Positions 1 to 7,952 of a stretch of DNA of 11,145 bases are shown one piece after another. Location: NCBI GenBank assembly GCA_003024985.2, contig PXIH01S0005455.1. One strand, given 5' to 3'. This DNA comes from Euperipatoides rowelli (lineage: Eukaryota; Onychophora; Udeonychophora; Euonychophora; Peripatopsidae). The translations under genes and the position numbers were made by a program. Under the pieces are notes generated by a model. It was given only the letters and a program-made list of their open reading frames with translations, ran no database searches and was not told the DNA's origin. The stretch's first letter is position 1; each line of letters starts with the position of its first letter.

Positions 1-599
1 AAATTTTTATTGAAATCTTTGTTCATTTAAAATAATCTTAATGGATGTAATATAAAAACATTTTCAATTCCACTTAAAATCTTAATGAGAATACATTTTG
101 TACCATAATTTTGAATGAAAATTTCAAGACATTTTATTACAATTAAAATGGGATATAATGCATTTGTTTAATTAAAGTGTTATAATTCACAGCCAAATTT
201 TGAAATAATTGAGGACCATAAACAAATACAAGGAGTAAAATAAAATAAAAACAATAGCTTTTGCGCAAAATCCCCACACGAAACAAAGAAAACGAGCTAG
301 CTCTAGATTATTCAACCATATTAGTCATCAAACTAATAATTCCTCTGTAACCATAAAACCCGTAACAAAGACTCTAATAATGGGAACCAATCTGCGCGGG
401 AGTACCAAGAGTGAGCACATCATGTTCCGACACACATTTATATTCTCAGCAATTTCTTGTAGTAAAGAGGGAAAAATAAATCAATTCCACATATAAAAGT
501 AATAATAATTAAAAGTATATCTAAACCTTCATAATGAAAAAGTTTAATATAAAATTTAATTTCCCTCCAACCTTTTTTTTTTTTTTAATTCCCCTCAAT
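1..599. other. AT-rich non-coding stretch
   Basis: No supported gene. The first 260 bases are very AT-rich with scattered homopolymers. Bases 260-460 are more GC-rich, and the minus strand there has a stop-free run of about 43 codons (about 471 to 340). It has no clear start and no family I recognise, so I do not call it coding. A T-rich tract follows near 570-587. Confidence 0.5.
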
Positions 600-688
600 A
601 AAGTGTGACCCGCGCTTACGTTAAAGCAATGTAGTAAGCCTCTATTTTTTTTCTCTCCATAATACACCGATATCGTAAAGCAAATTAC

Positions 689-713
689 TTGCTAGGACGT
701 CGCGACCTAGCAA
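689..713. repeat. Short perfect inverted repeat around a CpG-rich centre
   Basis: TTGCTAGG (689-696) and CCTAGCAA (706-713) are perfect 8-bp inverted arms. They flank the 9-base centre ACGTCGCGA, which contains three CpG sites. This may be a dimeric protein-binding site or a chance palindrome. Confidence 0.35.
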
Positions 714-972
714 ATGAGTTTTTTACTCTGTTTCCTAAGTTCATATGAAAACCCTTACGGAAGCTAAGCCAGAAGCCCCATCTCAGTCAAACAATAATCA
801 TTGCAGTCAATTTTCATTCACAATCTGAACAAAACTGGACTGACACTGAAAGAAAATGACTCTAGGGCTTTTTTTTGAATAGAATTAGATCACTCAAGCC
901 ATAACCCCATCACTGACCGAATGTTGAATGAGTACACTCACAACAGAACTGAATCGGACCGTTGCGATATTT

Positions 973-1054
973 CTAGGATAAAAGCAAGAAAAAAAATCAT
1001 TGAGGAGCGGTAACCTGTTAAAACATTCGCAGGCCACAATTTTAGACCACTTAC
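973..1054 (-). other. Possible 82-nt minus-strand intron
   Basis: On the minus strand AG|GTAAGT (1056-1049) matches the animal 5' splice-site consensus exactly. It is followed 82 bases later by a long T-rich tract ending in CCTAG (977-973), a strong-looking 3' splice site. The flanking exons do not give a long frame: the upstream ATG at 1139-1137 opens a frame of only eight codons before TGA. If the intron is real, it more likely sits in a 5' untranslated leader or a non-coding RNA. The frame at 894-1091 in this area resembles no family I know. Confidence 0.3.
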
Positions 1055-1099
1055 CTAGCATAAAACAACCAAAGGATCTTTTACGCCTCAATTTTTCAA

Positions 1100-1410
1100 G
1101 GTGCTAAAGCGTTCAAATACTGTTCAAGTCGCTCGCCATATTTATTGATCGCTTTTTTTTTAAAGGGAATGTCTATTTGCTCGGTGAGTGACGTCACGAT
1201 GATTAAATAGGGATGAGGGGACCATCTCGCGGAATTAAAACGAGATTTTAGATTGATAATAACAAATACGTATTGATAATAATAATCAGACTTGCAGCGG
1301 ACCGTGGTGGACGTTAGGCCTAATCTTATTTCTAGACTGTAATTTTTTGTTTGCTTGTAAAGAAAAACGGTATAGTCTCTTTTTTTATTCTAAGGTCCTT
1401 CACGTGACGT
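1100..1410. promoter_or_regulatory. Candidate promoter block with CRE and E-box palindromes
   Basis: This GC-richer island in an AT-rich window holds a perfect cAMP-response element TGACGTCA at 1189-1196. A second palindrome TCACGTGA lies at 1400-1407, containing the E-box CACGTG and running into TGACGT at 1405-1410. Both site types are known for bZIP and bHLH factors in animals. On the minus side the block precedes a start-like ATGGCG (1139-1134) and a consensus splice donor (1056-1049), so it might drive leftward transcription. On the plus side the first candidate exon is at 2053. Promoter function is inferred from composition and motifs only. Confidence 0.3.
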
Positions 1411-1496
1411 AGTTTAATTTAAAATAAGTGTGTACTATATCGGTAATTATTGAAATAAAATGTATTGATTTATAGGCTGCAATAGATTGCTTTTTT

Positions 1497-1512
1497 CTCT
1501 CTCTCTCTCTCT
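1497..1512. repeat. (CT)8 microsatellite
   Basis: Eight CT dinucleotides follow a T6 run and precede another pyrimidine-rich stretch. It is low-complexity sequence with no gene evidence in the surrounding 1411-1940 region. Confidence 0.9.
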
Positions 1513-1713
1513 TTCTTTTTCGTTGTTGTTTTTATAATAATTTAGTGAGTGGCCGAAATATTTTTGTTTAGGCTAGTTATTTTTTTTTTTAAGAACTTTG
1601 CATAAAAATTGTTGGAAGGGTTTATAATTTGATAGCATACTTAATTTCGTAAAAATCACATTGCTTTCATTTATGAGGAGCTTTCAGGTCTTCCATTATG
1701 ATGTCATGCAGAT

Positions 1714-1728
1714 GGGGGAGGGGGGAGG
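1714..1728. repeat. G-rich tract
   Basis: Runs of five, six and two G are separated by single A bases. This is compatible with local G-quadruplex or slipped structure, and nothing else supports a function. Confidence 0.6.
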
Positions 1729-1862
1729 CATGAAATTGGTTCAACTGTGAAATGAGTTTTGATATTTATTTTTTATATGTGTTTCATCAAATTGGCGTTT
1801 ATTTTTAAATTCCTATATTACTATTCTTTTATCTATTACAAAGAAATAGTTAAATATTTAGA

Positions 1863-1890
1863 TTTTTTTTTTTTTTTTTGGGGGGGGGGG
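1863..1890. repeat. T17G11 compound homopolymer
   Basis: Seventeen T are followed directly by eleven G. Such tracts are slippage-prone in replication and sequencing, so the exact lengths may be unreliable. Similar A7G11 (7583-7600) and C11 (5249-5259) tracts occur elsewhere in the window. Confidence 0.85.
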
Positions 1891-2052
1891 AGGTTGTATA
1901 TTATTAAAGCAAATCTGAAATAATTATTTTGGGATACAATATTGGCAAAAAATATGATAAATAAGTGGGGGAGCTTTTCAAAATTGTTTTTAAAGAATGT
2001 GACATCATTTATTATTATTATTCAAATTCAACTCCTTAATCCTCAAACCCAG

Positions 2053-2129
2053 GTTTTACCATCTACAGATAAGTTACAAAAGTGGAAGATTGAGTCAATG
2101 GAGTATATTAAGAAAGTTTTAGAGCTCAG
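2053..2129 (+). CDS. Candidate coding exon, unknown protein
   Basis: A pyrimidine-rich stretch ends in ACCCAG at 2047-2052, a good 3' splice site. It is followed by an open frame whose composition looks protein-like: charged and amphipathic, including LQKWKIESMEYIKKVLEL. A modest donor CAG|GTCAGA lies at 2127-2135. Read as an exon it has 25 codons plus two bases. If not spliced, the same frame continues to a TGA at 2158-2160 and could be a C-terminus. The frame also extends upstream to an ATG at 1942, but that part (rich in ATT/TTT codons) looks like intron. I do not recognise the protein, and coding status rests on splice signals and composition alone. Confidence 0.25.
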
Positions 2130-2160
2130 GTCAGATATTACTTCACCCCATACCACATGA

Positions 2161-2472
2161 AAGGCAATAGACCTCTAACTGATCCTTGTATTTACAGTAG
2201 GCTATATTCACCAAAACTATTTTTTTATTTTTTTCATTACTAGTTGAATTATTTGTCCACATGTTTATTCCTTGAAGGAAAGTAATATGGTGTTGATTTC
2301 AAAGTGTGGGGTAAGGGTTTAATCAAAATTAGTTTTTATTGGTGGACGGGAAGAAAGTTGTTCTATGTGGAGATGGTCCATTAAAATTTCAGCCTGACCG
2401 AAGAAGTTTCACCTCCCTCTTCTGTGACTAAAATTTGTGGAAAAGTTAGAATAGAATCCCATTCAATTCTGT
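2161..2472. other. Non-coding stretch
   Basis: No gene, RNA gene or repeat is supported here. It is ordinary AT-rich sequence directly before the first MITE-like copy. Confidence 0.5.
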
Positions 2473-2759
2473 ACTAGCGTCTGGGTGATAAACTTATTTT
2501 CGCTTTTCCTCAAAAATGGCGAGCGGGTTCAGATGTCTTATTTTTTTAATTTAGATTCCTAACCTTACCCTGAACCCTAACTCCAACTACGTGTGAAATC
2601 CATTATGCCCTAACCCTAGAATAATCAGGAGGTGCAATATACTTTTTTTAATCAATTTTGACACAACTTCTGACATCCCAACCATTAACCAATCAATGGC
2701 CGTCAACGGTGAGTTTTGTGAGGAAAGAGCAAAAATAATTTTGATAACCAGATGCTAGT
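2473..2759 (+). mobile_element. MITE-like element, copy 1
   Basis: This is a 287-bp non-coding element with its own terminal inverted repeats. The left end ACTAGCGTCTGG (2473-2484) matches the reverse complement of the right end, CCAGATGCTAGT (2748-2759). Similarity continues inward for about 45 bases through a TTATTTT-GCT-TTCCTCA stretch on both sides. The middle contains a telomere-like run CCTAACCTTACCCTGAACCC near 2560-2580. A second copy lies in opposite orientation at 3540-3830, with its central part about 85% identical by eye. It encodes no transposase, so it would depend on an autonomous relative. No clean target-site duplication could be fixed, because CTAG is itself palindromic at the ends. 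Confidence 0.7.
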
Positions 2760-2970
2760 TATTTTATTAAGGATTAGAAGACATGGGGGCGGGGGTGATA
2801 ATAAATGAAGATAAAAACGAATTAGTAGAAAATAGATCATAATGTGATTGCAGGTGGTTTCTAAATACAATCCAATGTTGTTGATAAGAGCTTTATATTA
2901 ATGTAAAAAAATACCGTGAAAAGTAAAGTGAATGCTGTATTTATTATAAGCAATAGCATTTTAACTAATA

Positions 2971-3124
2971 GGACTAGGCTTAGAGTCAGACTTGTCATCA
3001 AGATTAGGAACTTTGATTTCAAGACCAGAGACAGCGAGACCAAGACAAAGATCAGAGACAATTAGACCAAGACCAGAGAGCTTGAGATCAAGACCAAATA
3101 CCTTTGGACTAAGACCAAAGAGCG
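2971..3124 (+). repeat. Degenerate GACCAAGACC-type repeat
   Basis: Imperfect copies of a unit resembling AAGACCAGAGA recur here, for example CAAGACCAGAGAC, ATCAGAGAC, CCAAGACCAGAGAG and TCAAGACCAAA, at spacings of roughly 23-26 bases. The 65-codon frame over it (2992-3189) is a repeat artefact rich in Arg and Pro. Related patches appear at 3461-3480 and, in reverse sense, at 3831-3876. They may be internal parts of the same composite element as the flanking MITE copies. Confidence 0.55.
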
Positions 3125-3539
3125 TTGTTAAAATTTATTTATTAAAAAAAAATCATTCCTACACTGCAAAACAGCCTTACATTTTGTAAAAAATTAAAAT
3201 AAAAATGTATTTAAAGGTTTTCTTTGAATAGCAGCAACCTAAAATTTATAAAATTAAAAATATGAAACTCAATTTACTGAAAAGCGCAACCATACATTAT
3301 ATTTCATTCTCTGTGAAGCAGAGTTACATTAAACTATCTGGGATAAAAGTTCATTACTTTTTAAATTCTTTAAATGCCCTGGTATTGTTTCTGTAGACAT
3401 TATTGTAATATAAAATGAAAATTTATTTAAAAAAAATATTTAGAAATTTAATGTTGAAACTATCAAGACCAAGAAAGAAAACTTGAATGCTGAGATAAAG
3501 ATTAAGAATTGAAGACCTGTAGGCCTACAAGATCAAACT
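3125..3539. other. Spacer between the two MITE-like copies
   Basis: AT-rich sequence with no gene, apart from one small patch (about 3461-3500) echoing the GACCAAGA repeat. Together with 2760-2970 it forms the roughly 780-base spacer between the opposed MITE-like copies. Confidence 0.5.
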
Positions 3540-3830
3540 AATTAGCATATAGGTATCAACCTTACCATTGCCATTCCTCACAAAGCATGCCGTTGATTGG
3601 TTAACTGTTAGTCCAACATATGTTGTGTCATAATATCAAAATTAGTAATAAAAAATATATATATATCGCACCTCTTGATTATCATAGGGTTGGGGCATAG
3701 TGGATTTCACATGTAGTTGGAGGTAGGGTTCAGGGTAAGGTTAGGGCTCTAAATAATAAAAAAAGGCATCTGAGCACATACACCATTTTTGAGGAATGGG
3801 CAATGGTAAATTTGATATCCAGACACTAGT
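3540..3830 (-). mobile_element. MITE-like element, copy 2 (inverted)
   Basis: The reverse complement of this 291-bp block aligns along its length with 2473-2759. Best-kept parts are the telomere-like core (CCCTAACCTTACCCTGAACC on the minus strand), CTCCAACTAC and GTTAACCAATCAA. Its own ends are also inverted repeats: TAGCATATAGGTATCAA at the left versus the complement of TTGATATCCAGACACTA at the right, continuing into a shared TTACCATTGCC-ATTCCTCA stretch. A (TA)n stretch at about 3657-3666 interrupts it. The divergence from copy 1 suggests two old independent insertions or an old inverted duplication. Confidence 0.7.
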
Positions 3831-3876
3831 AGACCACATATTTGTGGTCTCAAAAGATCTTGAGACTGAGACCTAA
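3831..3876. repeat. Palindromic GGTCT/AGACC-rich patch
   Basis: AGACCACA and TGTGGTCT form a perfect 8-bp inverted repeat around TATT at 3831-3850. TCTCAA and TTGAGA follow as a second one, and then GAGACC. The patch directly abuts MITE copy 2 and is complementary in style to the GACC-rich repeat at 2971-3124. Confidence 0.45.
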
Positions 3877-4245
3877 CACCTCTACCTAAGATGCCAAATT
3901 ATAGAGAACATTGCAAGTAAGAGTAGGAGAAAAAATATTCAGGCTAAAAATGTATTTTTATAAAAATATTTAATTTTCTTTTTTGAGGGAGAGTTGTAAA
4001 GGAACACTTTGTATTATGATGGATTAATAATATTAATAAGACAATTTTTATTTATTACAGTTGAACCATATTATGTAAAGCACCACAAACTTTTTTCATT
4101 TTTATCATTATTTTTTAATAGATAATATTGATATCCAGAAAAATTATGAGCTATTAAACCTTTAAAAAGACTTATTTTATTTTTAACGAAAAAAAAAAAT
4201 CATTAAAATAATCTATTGGTTCAATTGAAAAAAAAAATTGAACAT
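3877..4245. other. AT-rich non-coding stretch
   Basis: No gene is supported. It includes a small perfect inverted repeat GTTCAATT...AATTGAAC around an A-run at about 4219-4242, just before the second foldback structure. Confidence 0.5.
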
Positions 4246-4917
4246 TAGACTTATAGGTCAAATGTAACGGATTTATTTTTATTATTGATTTTTAAAGATT
4301 TTTACTAAAAAAAAAAAATATCCACTAGAAAAAAAAAATTAAAAACAAAATAGTTATTTACAATTCAATTTTTTAAATAATTGTCTTTAGCTCCTCCCCC
4401 TTTAAACAACATTGTCCACTGTATACACCAGGGGAGATATTTTGTGACATCATAGACTAGAAATGAATACAGCTTGCTATACTTAACTATAGAATATTTG
4501 TTATCTTTGTCAGCTTAAAGCTGGATTTCCTATGGACTAAGTGTTTAAATAAAAAAATCATAATCAAATTCATCCTTTGTGTTATTATGGTCCAATTTTT
4601 TTTTTTTTTTTTTTAAAAATCAAAATTACCTTTAATGCAAGTTGAACATGCATCTATTTACATGTTAAATCATTACAAAGAAAACAGCTGTAGAGACTAT
4701 TTCGTCATCAAATTAATCTCAGAGCCAAAAAAAATGTAAAAGTTTCAATTTGTAATCTCAGACAGGATAGCAATAGTCTTAATTTTATCTGTGAATAACT
4801 TTTTTTTATGCATTTTAAATTATTTTTTTTTCCAGTGGATTTTTTTTTTTTTAGTAATTATCTTTGAAAATCAATAATAATTTTTTTTTAAAAATCTGTT
4901 ACTTTTGACCTTTTAAG
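4246..4917. mobile_element. Foldback / MITE-like element with long inverted arms
   Basis: The left arm (about 4246-4380) and the right arm (about 4775-4917) are inverted copies. On the left one reads GGTCAAATGTAACGGATT, then TTATTATTGATTTTTAAAGA, TTACTAAAAAAAAAAAAT and CCACTAG. The reverse complement of the right gives GGTCAAAAGTAACAGATT and the same blocks in the same order, ending in GTTATTCACA. Identity is about 75-80% by eye, with indels mostly in A-runs. The 4381-4774 centre has no frame of note. Structure suggests a non-autonomous DNA transposon or foldback element; superfamily and exact ends cannot be assigned, and no target duplication was clear. Confidence 0.6.
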
Positions 4918-5394
4918 AGTTTTGTTTTTTAATTATTATTTTATGGAAATGAATATAATTTTTGTGCTTGTTATTAAAAAATATATAGTTGCTAACAATC
5001 ATGAAATCTTAATTATTAATTTTTAAAAATTATTATTTTAATATATTAAAACAATAATAAAAAATGGTTGGTGTTGATTAAATTGCAAGGAAAATTGCCC
5101 CTGCCCATCTCACAACTTTTTATATTTAGATTTTTTTTTTAGGGAAATTACCTTCTTTCAATGTGAGAAGGAGGAATGTCTACCTTACTTCCATTCGTCT
5201 TTCTTTCAAACTAATTTATTTTGTAGAAATATTTGTGAATATTACAGTCCCCCCCCCCCTCCTACTAATAGCTTTTTCTCATAATGTCGATCACCGTGTA
5301 CTTTTAGACCCAAATGCTATATACAGAAAGTAATAGCACTTCAATATATATTTGCATTAATCATCTTGATATGGATAAAATAAATCATCCTCTA
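4918..5394. other. Non-coding stretch
   Basis: AT-rich with a C11 tract at 5249-5259. I searched it for the missing 3' part (RNase H, integrase, 3' LTR) of the neighbouring minus-strand Gypsy element and saw none. Confidence 0.5.
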
Positions 5395-6606
5395 TTAGGC
5401 TAATCCATTAATAATCTTTATTTGGTTTAGGTACACATAGGGGTACCATAATCTAAGAGTCCAAAAAAGAGGACACTTTTTAAAAGTACACAAATTTACA
5501 GGTCCAGCTCCGAGTGTGGGGGCAGGGCTGGCTATCAATATGTCATCTAAATAGCAGACAACATTTATGAGACCTTTTAAAAGATTGTCCATCAGACCCT
5601 GAAAGATGGCAAAGGCAGACGATACGCCAAAAGGTAGACGGCTGACAGCGAAAAGTCCCAAGTGAGTGTTTATGGAGAGAAGTTCCGCAGATTCATTGTC
5701 CATCCTCACCTGTTGATAGGCTTGTGCCAAGTCAAGTTTGGAAAACACTTTTCCATTTGCTAGCTTGGCCAACATGTCATTAATTATAGGGAGGGGGTAG
5801 GTGTCTATGTTTAAGCATTGGTTGAGCCTGGCCTTGTAATCTGCACATATAAAAAGCGATACATTTTTTTTAAGAATTGGGACGATCGGTGAAGCCCATC
5901 TTGAAAACTTAATTGGTGAGATGATGCCTTGTTGGAGTTTCTTTAACTCCTCCTCCACAGCTGGTATTAGCGTGAAGGGGACACTCCTATGCTTGCAGAA
6001 TTTTGGCACACTGTCTTTTTTTAGAAAAAGTTTGGCTTTAAAATTCTTTATACAGCTAAGATTTTTATCAAACAATTCTTTATAATGATTTAAGGTTTCT
6101 TTCAGCTGATTTTGTGACATGTCAATCATGCAAATGTCTTTAATTAATTCCGTAGTAAAGCCTAAAGCGTGTAGCCACGTGCGCCCTAAAAGAGATGTAA
6201 CTCCTTTTGTGATGAACAGTTCAATATTATTTACACTTTTATTGTTGAACTTTGCTGACACCTTAAAGGTCCCTAATGGTTCGATTATATGTTCAAAAGC
6301 TTGCAAAGTTACACATGTCTACTTCAGTTTCTTATTAGGCCAATGAGTTTTGAAAATAGCCAGGGGCATGATGCTAACCACAGCTCCAGTATTGAGCTCA
6401 AAATCGCACAGCGTATCTTCTATCAAAGGTTTTAAAATGATCGGCTCGGCGCTAATGATTTGATTTAGAGCTTGGTGACTGTTGATAATTGTTCTTGATT
6501 CAGCGATCCAGCTATCCATGATGTGGATGCTCGAATTAGTTTTGTTTTTGACAGAGTTTGAATCGACTTGGCGGCAAACAGGCTTTATATGTCCCTGCTT
6601 TTTGCA
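5395..6606 (-). pseudogene. pol: Gypsy pol relic: second knuckle end, protease, RT
   Basis: Pol processes the polyprotein and copies the element RNA into DNA. One frame runs from 6606 to 5395, broken only by a TAG at 6321-6319. It opens with the end of a zinc knuckle (C-x4-H-x4-C). The protease follows, where the active-site triplet is Asn-Thr-Gly (6393-6385) instead of the family's Asp-Thr/Ser-Gly, so it should be inactive. A late protease segment LLGRTWLHALGF lies just after the stop. RT shows motif A FSKLDLAQAYQQ, motif B SRLPFGVSSA and motif C CYLDDILIAS. All three catalytic aspartates (192, 254 and 255 counted from 6306) are kept. After residue 260 the sequence matches the family poorly, suggesting small deletions before truncation. 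The RT assignment is secure; the gene is dead. Confidence 0.92.
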
Positions 6607-7277
6607 AAAAGTAACACATTGCATTTTTATATTTACAAAACTCCTGTGAGTGCATAGCACCTCAATGTTTGCACGGAGATCTTTTTTTATTATTAGGCTG
6701 TTGAAATTTCTTTGTTCTGGCTGGGTTATCCTTGATAGAAAAAAAGCTGAGTTTTTCTGTAGTACGGTTTTCCAATCTGCTCAGATCCAGCGAAGAGATC
6801 TCAGCGGCAGAAACCAGTTTGATTAAATCGTTGAACTCGATATCTGTTTTTTCCATTACAAGCCTTTTTTTAATGTGGAAGTCCTTAAGGCCATAAATAA
6901 ATTGTTCGGTAAGCGCATAATTTAGTTTATATCCAAGTTCACAATGTACCGCGATCTTTCTCAGCTGAGCGGCGTATTCTGCAGTGGACTCAGTCTGGAG
7001 CTGCATTCTCTCCCGAAGTTTGAATCTTTCAATCCGCAACATGAGTTTAGGATTGAAATGTTGCTCTAAGGCCGACAGAACCTCTTCCACAGTTTTATCG
7101 CTCGTTTGTCGGTGGTGACTAAGTCATAAAGAAGGTTAAAAACTTGACTGCCTATAACGGTCAAGACTACGGAAATTCTAAGCTTTTCCTCTACATTATT
7201 GACATCTAGAAAGTGACTTAGCTGTTTGGAATGTCTTTCTCAGTTGTGGGGTCAAAATTTCCTATTCTAAAATCCAT
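6607..7277 (-). pseudogene. gag: Gypsy gag relic (capsid and zinc knuckles)
   Basis: Gag forms the particle and binds the element RNA. The first in-context ATG is at 7277-7275, 67 bases inside the primer-binding site. The frame breaks near 7225 and again near 7098, then runs open to a TGA at 6664-6662. The capsid part contains LEQHFNPK, ERFKLRERMQ, TAEYAAQLRKIAVHCELGY and LTEQFIYGLKDF, typical of Gypsy gag. The TGA falls on the second cysteine position of a C-x2-C-x3-H-x4-C knuckle (6673-6635). A second knuckle starts at 6616 in the gag frame and continues in the pol frame, with the shift at the A5/T5 run 6606-6610. Because it lies inside a domain, I read this shift as mutation and not as a programmed site. 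Confidence 0.85.
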
Positions 7278-7343
7278 TTTTTAGAACAAATATTCAAACA
7301 GTTATTATTTGTCTATTTAAATACTGTATAAGTAAAACAAAAA

Positions 7344-7353
7344 CTTGTCGCCA
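7344..7353 (-). other. Candidate primer-binding site
   Basis: The minus strand reads TGGCGACAAG, starting three bases after the candidate LTR end and 67 bases before the gag ATG. TGG starts are the rule for tRNA-primed LTR elements, pairing with the CCA end of the tRNA. The particular tRNA is not assigned. Confidence 0.6.
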
Positions 7354-7356
7354 AAT

Positions 7357-7533
7357 TGTTATATCTTAATGTATAAACAGAATTCAGTTANGAGGCAAGA
7401 ACAGCTATTTATTAAAATTATCAAATATTATTATTTGGAAAAGCTGCAGTTTTATTATTGACGCCCTTAATTTTATTTTGGCTTTAATTGTAGGGTCTAC
7501 TACAGACCGCCTGTTATCAACTAAGCTGATACA
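7357..7533 (-). repeat. Candidate 5' LTR of the Gypsy element
   Basis: On the minus strand this 177-base block starts TGTATCAGC and ends GATATAACA, giving TG...CA ends with a short imperfect terminal inverted repeat. It sits directly upstream of the primer-binding site. It contains AATAAA at 7413-7408 and other AATAAA-like sites that could serve polyadenylation. One ambiguous base (N) is at 7391. Since no second LTR is present, the boundaries cannot be confirmed by comparison. Confidence 0.55.
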
Positions 7534-7574
7534 ATTGTATATTCTATTGCAATTTGACTAATCAAGTAGACTAA

Positions 7575-7915
7575 CCCAATTTAAAAAAAGGGGGGGGGGG
7601 ATAGGCAAAATCCAATGCACAAAATGCCCTGACTCTTCCCCCTCCCTTCTCATTTTCCTTCCTTTAGGAAATGTTGATGTTTAGCTTCAGGGAGAGGGGC
7701 TCAATGTTTTAAAAGTTAATGGCAATTGGGGAGAGGAGCATGGAAGTGTAAAAACATTAAAAAAATGAACTTTTTTATAATTTGAACCAAAGTTTGCTTT
7801 AAAAACTTTAAACAATAAGCTAATTTTTCAAAATTTTCTTGGTGGAATAAGGGATATTTCCTGAAAATTCATCTAGTTGCAACACCCAACTTTAAAACCC
7901 ACCAGCCGCCACTGG
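7575..7915. other. Possible decayed DNA-transposon fragment
   Basis: The minus strand at 7914-7903 reads CAGTGGCGGCTG. CAGTGGCG-type ends are common termini of hAT-like and other animal DNA transposons. An A7G11 tract at 7583-7600, followed by GATAGGCAAAATCC, might be near the opposite end, but no matching terminal repeat is visible. No coding sequence is seen. This is weak evidence from one short motif. Confidence 0.2.
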
Positions 7916-7921
7916 TTGTTA

Positions 7922-7952
7922 GTACACAAATGTGTAGCATGTACACAAATGT
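7922..7952 (+). repeat. 12-bp direct repeat
   Basis: GTACACAAATGT occurs at 7922-7933 and again at 7941-7952, with seven bases between. It may be a small local duplication. Confidence 0.7.

Larger units (their letters stand above)
5395..7533 (-). mobile_element. Truncated Ty3/Gypsy LTR retrotransposon
   Basis: Read on the minus strand the order is: candidate LTR (7533-7357), primer-binding site (7353-7344), gag with two zinc-knuckle regions, aspartic protease and reverse transcriptase. This is the canonical 5' half of a Ty3/Gypsy element. Coding similarity fades soon after the RT active site, near 5400. RNase H, integrase and 3' LTR are absent from the adjacent sequence, so the element is a 5' fragment that cannot transpose on its own. 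Gag has at least two frame breaks and a premature stop. Pol has one frame break at its junction with gag, one internal stop and a mutated protease aspartate. Confidence 0.9.

Noticed and set aside
340-471. Open minus-strand stretch in the GC-richer 260-460 region
   Set aside because: It is about 43 codons without a start, a neighbouring exon or a recognisable family; two frames look equally plausible.
689-713. tRNA-like reading of the GCTAGG...CCTAGC palindrome
   Set aside because: There are no A or B boxes and no cloverleaf; it is only a short palindrome.
894-1139. Minus-strand frames suggesting a gag-like remnant (for example YGERLEQYLNAL near 1140-1095)
   Set aside because: A few residues resemble Gypsy gag starts, but stops are frequent and no second gag motif follows in a convincing frame. 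The splice-site reading is equally good, so no element is called.
1942-2052. N-terminal part of the plus frame starting at 1942
   Set aside because: Strong ATT/TTT bias and a good 3' splice site at 2052 make it look like intron; only 2053 onward is kept as candidate exon.
2861-3061. 66-codon minus-strand frame
   Set aside because: It is hydrophobic low-complexity translation over AT-rich DNA and the GACC repeats, with no family similarity.
6119-6346. Plus-strand frame over the Gypsy protease/RT
   Set aside because: It is a shadow of the minus-strand pol frame.
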